From NCBI RefSeq assembly GCF_001659605.2, contig NC_035171.2, positions 29,429,825 to 29,493,824 of the forward strand: 64,000 nucleotides of DNA. Reading direction: 5' to 3'. Positions 56,073 to 64,000 of this stretch are shown piece by piece. The notes beneath the pieces are model-generated. The model did no database searches, was not told where the DNA came from, and saw nothing but the letters and a program-made list of their open reading frames with translations. The position numbers and the translations under genes are program-made. The DNA comes from Manihot esculenta. Its lineage: Eukaryota > Streptophyta > Magnoliopsida > Malpighiales > Euphorbiaceae. Positions within the stretch are counted from its first letter, which is position 1. The number at the start of each line of letters is the position of its first letter.

Positions 56073-57960
56073 CTTTATTCTGTATATTTTCAATGGAGTC
56101 TAATTTTAAAAGCTTTTTTAATCAGCTGATAGGTGATGACAATTTATATTTTATTTAGACTATATTATTTTTTTAATATTTTTTAATTATTAAATTTTCA
56201 TATTAATATAAATTTCAATTTATATTAATAAAATTATTTATAATTATAAAATAAATATAAATATTAAAAATTAACTTATATATACATAAAAAATATTTTT
56301 TTAATAAGAATATTTTTTAAATATTATATATATTATATGATAAATTATTAATTTTATATATATTTTAATAATAAATAAATTATATAATATATACTTTTAT
56401 TTAATATTTTTTATTTAAATAATAACAATTAAATATAGACACTAAATATGTTGATAAATATATTTAAATAAATTTAAAAAATTATATTTTTGGTCTTACT
56501 ATCTCAATTTCCATTTAAAAAAATAAACAATTAAACATAATTTCATATGCAATTAATGATCAGTATCGGCTATCAACATCAGCTATTAATTTTTTTATAA
56601 ACTTAAAAAAAAATTCAATAGCTTATATGTACTTAATATAAAATCTATTAATTGCATTCTTAACTTTAATGGTAGAGTTATTTCCATCGGTTATAACTGT
56701 TTTTATTTTATTTTTTATTTAAATTATATTATTTTTTAAAATTGAATTAATTATAATTTTTTTAAAAATTTATACACTAACCAATTATTTAAAATTATAA
56801 AACATATAAATAAATTAAAAATACTATAAATAATAATTAAATTAATTATAATATTTATTATTATTTTTTAAATGGGAATCGAAATTAAAAATTAAAAAAA
56901 TAAAATTGATGTCTCAGATTTATTTAATACACTTACCACCAGACTAAATTTATAAATATAATATTTATTATTTTTTAAATTTATAATATTTCTGATTATA
57001 TCATAAAACTTATATATATATATTTATATATAACATGATTATATTTTAAATTTACAGGCATTTTATACACTAACAATAAAAATTATATATAATTTAGAAA
57101 AATTTATAATTTAGTATTTGGATATTACCATTATTAACAAGTCAATATCTACATTTTTAAGAATCTATTAAAATATCTTTATCTTTTATTTCCATCAACC
57201 AAATAATTATTTCATCTATTTCTGCAGTTAAAAATATGACAAAAAATTAAATTATCCCATTCTTTTTCTCCACCTTCTTCTTCATTGATTATTCCTCATT
57301 TTCTTCTTTGATTATTCTTTCTCTTCTTTAATTCTTCTTTTTATTCTTCTTTTTCTAAGGAAGAGGAGCAAAAGAAGATTCTTCTTATTTATCAATTTTA
57401 TCTTTCATTCTTTATTAATTTGTAACGTAAAATAAAATGAAATAACTATTTTGTTGATAAAAATAAAAAATAAGAATATTTTAATAAATTTTTAAAAATA
57501 CGAGAACCGATTTATTAATAATAATAATATCTAAAAATTAAATTATAAATTTTTCTATAATTTATGAAATAACTATAATATATTAACTATAATTAATATT
57601 TAACGGTTAAATCGAGTATGTTTTAATATAAATATTTTATAAAATATAAAAAATAATTATTTATACAATAATTAAATATTTATTATTAATTATAATGAAA
57701 TTTATATAATAGGTCACTATAATTGATGGGCTATAGTAAAACTTTTATATGGTGAAATTTCTGAAACAAAACCTTGAATTGAAAGAATTTTATGCTTGGT
57801 TATTGAAAAAGATAGCAATCAAGTGTAAGATTCCTATCATACAAACGTAATAATAATGAAAATTAAAGGAAATAATAATAATAATAAAGAATAGTTAGCA
57901 AGAACCTAATCGTTTTAGGGATTGTTGATGTCCAAATAGTCTTCCCATTCAAGTAAAGTT
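56073..57960. other. AT-rich intergenic spacer upstream of the IQD gene
   Basis: Extremely AT-rich with short CT-rich patches near 57260-57360. No gene is supported. The last ~100 bp before 57960 become less AT-rich and may be the distal promoter of the IQD gene. Confidence 0.5.
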
Positions 57961-58002
57961 GGTTGGGGTTGGCATCAACCCCATTGAGTGAGAAAGTGGC
58001 CA

Positions 58003-58027
58003 TCTCTCTCTCTCTCTCTCTCTCTCT
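58003..58027. repeat. (TC)n microsatellite in the IQD leader region
   Basis: A perfect TC run of about 25 bp in a pyrimidine-rich leader, a common feature of plant promoters and 5' UTRs (Y-patch-like). Confidence 0.9.
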
Positions 58028-58249
58028 TAATCATGATCATCAACCTCTAAGAAAAAAAATTATAAATCAACAAAAGTTGCAAGGTGGCAATGAAAGAAAA
58101 GTAAATTCATACACCCAAGAACCTGATTCAAAGTTCTATAGTGAGAGAAAGAAACGCAAAGAAAGAGAGAGAAAGAAAGTTTTGTTTTTTTTTTTTTGGG
58201 TGAAAACAAAGATAAACAAGAATTAAAGATTATGTAAGAAAAAATCCAA

Positions 58250-58413
58250 AAGAAAAAACAGGCAGCATGTTCTATAGAAAAGGAGAGGGAGGCTAAAGAC
58301 ACAGTCTTCTCTGGCTGCTGCTGCTTCTTCTTCTCCTCCTCCTCTTTCCTTCCTTTTGCTTAATTTTCTTTTCCTTTTAAGGTTTCTGTTCATAAACTGG
58401 GTGTTAATTTAAG
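58250..58413 (+). other. Possible 5' UTR exon of the IQD gene
   Basis: The CT-rich leader text ends at a donor, TTAAG|GTATTC, near 58413. A good acceptor, gatctgcag, ends near 59538 just before the coding exon, giving a leader intron of about 1.1 kb. The transcription start is not defined by sequence alone. Confidence 0.4.
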
Positions 58414-59593
58414 GTATTCTTCATATTTTCTCAGTTTCTTTTTGGTTCCTTTCTCTTCTGCTAGAGATTTTTTCTGGGTATGTGTTAATTATGGTATGTT
58501 TGTTATGGATCATGTGATTTTTTTGGTAACAGTCTTAAAGGGATTGGAATTATTTAAAAGTTGAATTTTCTCTTTCTAGATGTATTGGTACTGTTTCTGC
58601 CCATGTAGTTTTTAGCTATTTTCCTTACTAAATTCCTTCTGTCTTTGGATCCTTTTGTCTGTCAACTGTCAGATTTTTGTTTCTTGGTTTGTTGATGATT
58701 ATTTCGAAAACCCATTAAATAATTTCGTCTCTTTGTTAATTCTCCTTGTCCTTGAGGTGATTTAGCTCCTGGAAGAGAACTGCAAAACCCTCATAGCCTC
58801 ATCATCTCTTCATCACTCTCTTTCTCTCTCTTTCATCATGTTCTCTTAATCTTGTACAAGAGAAGGATATGAAGTTTGACCAGAATATACTTTTTTTTTT
58901 TGTAATTTTTATTATATAAAAGGAAAAAAAAAACAGTTTTGCTTTGGCAGGACCTTCTTGCTTGTATGTGTTTCTGTTGATTCTTCTCAAATTTTACCCT
59001 TAATTTTAGTTCTGATGTGAAAAGTTGGAGGCTGTCCTCCTTCTATAGCTAGAATATCTTAATCTAGTTTGAAGATTCCTCTGTTTTCTTATCCTTATCT
59101 ATTCTCTGAGTGTATATTCCTTAGCAGAATTCTACTTGGAATCTTGTTACCAAACCCTTTCCTCTAAAGTTCCTGTGCTGATTTTATTACTTGTATCTTC
59201 AAATCTAATTCTTTTCCTCTATGTTCCCCTTGAAGAGAGTCCTGTAGATCTCTAGAAACACTGAGCTGAGAAGATAAGAGTTATCCACCATGTGTTGATC
59301 TGATAATGTCTGAAAATCCTGTGATTTTCACCCTGATGGGGTGTAGAAAAAAAAACATGGCAAAGTGTATGAATTGTCACATCAGAATGGTTCCACCTGT
59401 AATTTTCTTACATTGGTTAAAGATGTTTTGTCATATGTCAAGATTTTAAATTTTAACTCTGCTATAGATATCCACATACATTTATGACCCAATTGCACAG
59501 ATAAGGATTTTTTTTTTTTTTTTTTTGTGGATCTGCAGATAGTTAATTACACAGCTGATTCCTCATCCAGGTGGAGACAGTAATGCTAGGAAC

Positions 59594-62500
59594 ATGGGGA
59601 AGAAAGGAAGCTGGTTTTCTGCAATCAAGAAGGTCTTTCTACCCCACTCCAAGGACAAGCTAGCCAATGTAAGTGGATATCTTGCTTCTGGTTATTTGGA
59701 TGCAATTTAAGGGAAATTTTGGAGAAATTAGGTTATAAAACCTAAGAAATTGTAATATGTTTTCTTTTTTCTTTTGGACACCACAAAGGAAATGGTCTTG
59801 AATTTGTGAGTGTTCATGCAAAATGTTTGGTGTTTGAAGATACTTGTTCTATTTTGAAAGAGCAGCTGTTAGTGCTATAAATTGGAAGGACTTTGTTAAT
59901 TATGTGGCTTAAATTTTGGGTATGTTTTCTTATGAGCCGAATTGTGACCCGACCCGAGAAGTTTCTCGCTTCGATTATGGTTTTGAGAGCTCTGAGAGAG
60001 ATTATATTATACTTTTCATCATAGTGCTTTGCTCGTGATGGAGACCTTATGTCCCACGTTAAACTTTTTATGTTTATTCTCTTTTCTCTTTCTCTATATT
60101 GCAATTGTGAGTGTCTGTGTGCCTAGTATTGTACGTTTGTTTAAACAGGTTTGATATTTCGTATGCATGGCCTTTGAAAGATTGTGAAAAATGGTTGATA
60201 AGTAGATATATGTTTGAAGATGCACGCTATTTTGAATTAAGGGTGTTGCTTGGCTTTCGTTCATGACCAATAGCTTCTTTTATTTGTAGCATTTAAATGT
60301 TTACCCTTTTGGATACTGTATTTTCGTCTATTGTTTAATCTTTACCATCACAACCCACATTTCAGGAAGCAGATAGGAAAAGCACAAAAGAAAAGAAGAA
60401 GGGGCGAGGAAAACTAAGGCATGCTGATACAAATTCATTCATTCCCCTGTTCAGAAAACCAAGTAGCATTGAGAAGATTTTGGATGAGGCCGAAAGGGAG
60501 CATAAACTAATTTTCAGGCCTCCCACACCTCCTGAGCAACCGAAAACGCCACCTTTTGTGCCTCCAAGAGTTGCTTCTCCAAAGGTTCCTTCGCAAAGAG
60601 TTCCCTCCCCAAGAGCTGCTTCTCCTAGAGTTTCTTCCCCTAGAGCTGCATCTCCAAAGGTTCGTTCCCCGAGAGCAGCTTCTCCGAAGCATGTTCCTCG
60701 TCATAAGGAGACATACTACAGACCAGAACCAACTCTCAGGAACCACCATGCTTCAGCTACCAAGATCCAAGCAGCCTATAGAGGCTATATTGTAAGTTTC
60801 TTCTCCCTTACTGATTTATCGAGGTGCATATCAGTATGAGAAGCATTGCATCTACTAGCAGTACATTCCCTAGAATGAAATTACACACTTTTGGGATTTC
60901 AAAAGGAATTTAGGTTCCGTTTGTTTGCGGAAAATAAGTACTTGGAATTTGGAAAATATTTTCCGTGAAAAAATGTATTTTGTGGAAAATGTTTTCCACG
61001 GATCGGAGAAAATAACTTTTTTTTCTTTGTTTAATTTTAATTTAGAAAATAAAATATATTAATTTTTTTTAGAGACATTAATATGATTCTCAAAATGTAA
61101 AAAGTAACTTTCTCTCTTCAAAAGACGAAATCATTTTTTTTTTCTAAAATGGCTTAATTTTTTATTTGACTGAGAAAATATTTTTCATTGACTAATTTTT
61201 TTTAGTGTCCCAAACTTCAAAAAATACAAAAAAATACGAAAGATGTTTCTCTAAAAAATATTTCCCGTGAAACAAACAGAGACTTAATGTAATAATCAGT
61301 TGTTGTGTCTTTAGGCACCTACTAAATCAGCTGATCCATTTGCTTGAGTAATAAACTTATGGGATACTGCAATGATGTTGGACTATTAATATTGAGATTA
61401 CTTTTAAGAATGACTATCCTGGTTGTTAGGATAATCATTCCTTTATTATTTTTGCTGCTATTCTTTCTTGTGTAAATATCTTTTACCTTGTTACTCTTGT
61501 ATAAAAGAGAGCTTTGTGATCTTCTGAAGGTATATAGAATTAATTCATCATTTTTCATTCCCAATTTCTGCCTTCTCCTTGCTTTGTTTGGCTCAAGTTA
61601 ACAATTAGTAACTGGCATCACATTTTTCCACACATTCAGGCAAGAAGGAGCTTTAGAGCTCTGAAGGGCCTGGTGAGGCTTCAAGGAGTGGTAAGAGGAC
61701 AAAGTGTGAAGCGGCAGACGATGAATGCAATGAAATACATGCAGCTCTTGGTCCGGGTCCAATCTCAGATTCAGTCACGGAGGATCCAGATGTTAGAAAA
61801 CCAAGCACGGCGGCAAGCTCAATATAGGAGTGATAAAGACGTCGAGAGTACCTTGGGCAAATGGAGCCTTGCTGTAAGTCCCATGTGTGATTTGTGATTG
61901 TATTTCTATCTGTTAAGCAGCTCAAACCCTTTGGAACAGTAACATGCCTATTTGGTCCGTCAAATTGCTTGCATCCTGAGACCCTTTGTGGCATGATAAT
62001 CGAGAATATTAGTATATATTATTAGTATAATTTGTATAATATTGATATAATATAGATCGGGTTTATATTGGGAAACCACTTTTATTGTTGTTTAAGTCAA
62101 GAGAGCATAATCTTTGTCACCATGTCTGTGATTTAATTGTTTTTCCATATTCCTACTACTATAAGTAGTGATCATAACTGGGGCCCATTTTTGTAGTCTG
62201 AGGCAGGAAATGGAGATTGGGATGACAGCTTGCTAGTGAAAGAGGAAATTGAGGCAAGGTTGCAGAGAAAGGTGGATGCAGTTATCAAGAGAGAAAGAGC
62301 GATGGCATATGCATACTCCCACCAGGTATCTATAGCAAATATTAATTTACATATTTTGGAAATGACGGATGTTATTTGAAACTTCATGTCCATAGCCAAT
62401 GAGCAGGAAACAGATTTGTAACATAACTCCATGCACCATATGCAAAATTCTTGGAAGTCGGCTTATAGCCTGGATTTTCTGGGGACATTGTAGCTGGTGT

Positions 62501-63500
62501 GTTAGAAAAGCGAATTATTTCTTCCTTGTCTGAAGAATCACAAACATCACAGCCAAGCTATAGATGCATGAATTATTCTCCTCTGCCATATCAACATATC
62601 TATCTGCAATGTGATTCTGCAGTTGCTGATGTGTACTGGATTTGATAGTCTGTAACTTGAAGTGTTTGAATGACATATACTTCATCTCACAGTTTCTGTG
62701 CTGTTCATCGTGCAACTAAACAGTTTAGATGATTTGGCTCTTTGGATAAAAGGATACATCATAACATTTTGTTTTCTCTTTGCTTGCAGTTATGGAAAAC
62801 GACTCCAAAATCTGCTCAATCAGCTCTAGCAGACATTCGATCGAATGGATTTCCGTGGTGGTGGAACTGGTTAGATCGTCAAATACCTCCGACAAATACT
62901 CCTGAAAGCCAAGCGTTAAAGAATTTTCAACTTACACCACCAAGGCCACATTCCGAGATGAAGCCAAGCCCGCGGCCATCATCAAGCAACTACAAGCAAC
63001 AGCATTTTGGGTTTGATACTATGGATACTCCCACACCGAGATCCAGTAAATCAGTTGCATTCGCGTCAACGAGACCAGCACGAACTCCAGTACACAGAAC
63101 TCCACAAGCTAACACCTCAGGCTTGCCAAAATACTCAAGAGCAAGAGCAAGTACCGGAGCCGAATCCCCTTTCGACTTACCAATGAAGGACGACGATAGT
63201 CTGACTAGCTGCCCGCCCTTTTCAGTGCCGAACTACATGGTTCCTACGGTTTCAGCCAAAGCCAAAGCAAGAGCTAACAGTAATCCTAAGGAAAGGTTTC
63301 CAGGGACCCCAAGCAGTGAAAAGAGGAGGCTTTCATTCCCTCTGACACAAGGCATTGGATCATTCAAGTGGAACAAAGGATCCTTGTTCTCTAACAAGGA
63401 TTCAACTTCTCATAAACAAGAATCACTTAATTTGAGTGTGGATTCAACCGTTTCTATGCCTGCAACCGTCGGAAGGAAGCCATTTAACCGATTCGTGTGA
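59594..63500 (+). CDS. IQD13: IQ67-domain calmodulin-binding protein, IQD13/IQD14-like (5 coding exons)
   Basis: Coding exons: 59594-59668, 60366-60791, 61640-61873, 62197-62325, 62790-63500. All introns are GT-AG and phase 0; the product has 524 residues (Arabidopsis IQD13 about 517, IQD14 longer, from memory). The N-terminus MGKKGSWFSAIKKVF is the family's conserved start. Residues ~94-134 are tandem S-P-R/K repeats. The IQ67 domain begins at ~155 (ATKIQAAYRGYIARR) with successive IQ and 1-5-10/1-8-14-type calmodulin sites. The intron after GYI is the position conserved in IQD genes. The C-terminal region (FASTRPARTP, PNYMVPTVSAKAKAR) is DUF4005-like. IQD proteins bind calmodulin and microtubules. 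Arabidopsis IQD13 acts at the cortical microtubule/plasma-membrane boundary that shapes secondary-wall pits in xylem. No break is seen in the coding exons. Confidence 0.94.
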
Positions 63501-63604
63501 TTTTAGTTTTGCGTATATTTTTAACCTTTTTTTTTCATATTTTTTGGTGTCATTTGATTGAGTTTATGGTGATATTTTGAGTTACATAACTACTGATGTA
63601 ATAT

Positions 63605-63610
63605 AATAAA
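63605..63610 (+). terminator. Polyadenylation signal of the IQD gene
   Basis: AATAAA about 105 bp after the stop codon, in a T-rich 3' UTR context; a plausible near-upstream element. Confidence 0.5.
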
Positions 63611-63619
63611 CCAACAGAT

Positions 63620-64000
63620 AGAAAATGATGGTTTGGATTTAATAGTGTGTTTATATTTCCGATTGCTTTAATAATTTATTATTATTGTTTTTCATTTTTT
63701 TTAATCAGAGAAAAGCGATGCATATAAAATTATATTATTATAAAATTTTAAATTATAAAATGATATAGTAGATTTAAATTTAATTCGGTGTTAAGTGTAT
63801 TTTTAATATATTTATTAAGTAAATCTGATAAGTGCATTTGAATTCGGTAATTTTAAAAATCACGTTAAGTAAATTTGATACGTGCAAAATCATTTGATAC
63901 GGGCATTTGAATTCCGCGATTTAAAAAATATGAGGATTTTAAATTTTAATCTTCTAATTTTTTATTTTTATTTAAAAAAAAATATATATAATTTTTAATT
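63620..64000. other. AT-rich flank at the right edge
   Basis: AT-rich text with two related strings (aagtgtattttta/gataagtgcatttgaattcgg and gatacgggcatttgaattccg) that look like a small local duplication. No gene is supported before the window ends. Confidence 0.5.

Noticed and set aside
57963..58226. 87-codon ORF before the IQD gene
   Set aside because: It spans the (TC)n run and poly-Lys/Glu text of the leader. At most it is an upstream ORF, not a gene.
60507..60795. Antisense and alternate-frame ORFs over IQD exon 2
   Set aside because: They mirror the SP-repeat coding region; their own residue pattern is just the repeat read in other frames.

Overview
The window is nuclear DNA from a eudicot plant. 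Genes are split by GT-AG introns, intergenic DNA is very AT-rich, and there are LTR retrotransposons, MITE-like repeats and plant-only gene families (IQD, C2-GRAM-VASt). The proteins look like those of Malpighiales/Euphorbiaceae such as cassava or rubber tree. That is an impression from memory, not a measurement.

Three protein genes are clear. (1) A single-exon F-box/kelch gene of the SKIP25 type (+, 1383-2588). (2) An 18-exon gene on the minus strand (6435-27362) for a 586-residue C2-GRAM-VASt membrane protein, the apparent orthologue of Arabidopsis BAGP1. (3) A five-coding-exon IQ67-domain gene of the IQD13/IQD14 type (+, 59594-63500), 524 residues. A fourth, intron-free ORF (+, 44777-45472) encodes a basic plant protein of unknown function. 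Two first-exon-like pieces are also seen. One resembles exon 1 of a plant selenoprotein F (Sep15) homologue (-, about 30040-30220) with no further exons found. The other is an unrecognised exon (+, about 31176-31284).

Transposable elements explain much of the rest. A 4.46-kb Ty1/copia element with both LTRs lies in intron 3 of the BAGP1 gene, antisense to it. At 31.7-38.2 kb there is a nest. An old copia gag/protease remnant (-) is broken twice: by a 4.3-kb Ty3/gypsy element (33032-37346, TSD CTTTA) and by a solo LTR (31998-32496, TSD CTTAC). The gypsy element keeps one long polyprotein frame interrupted by four stops, and it lacks a recognisable capsid region. AT-rich MITE-like families recur at 39.0/54.1 kb and at 48.0/50.1/50.6/55.7 kb.

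The stretch 45.5-57.9 kb is a gene desert of very AT-rich repeats with two islands of more balanced composition (about 46.5-46.9 and 51.55-51.95 kb). From memory, BAGP1 and IQD13 also lie close together in Arabidopsis (At3g59660 and At3g59690), so the window probably preserves an old gene block expanded by transposons. I found no CRISPR array, tRNA or rRNA gene, and no convincing new biological system. The most interesting items are the nested transposons, the capsid-less gypsy element and the orphan selenoprotein exon.
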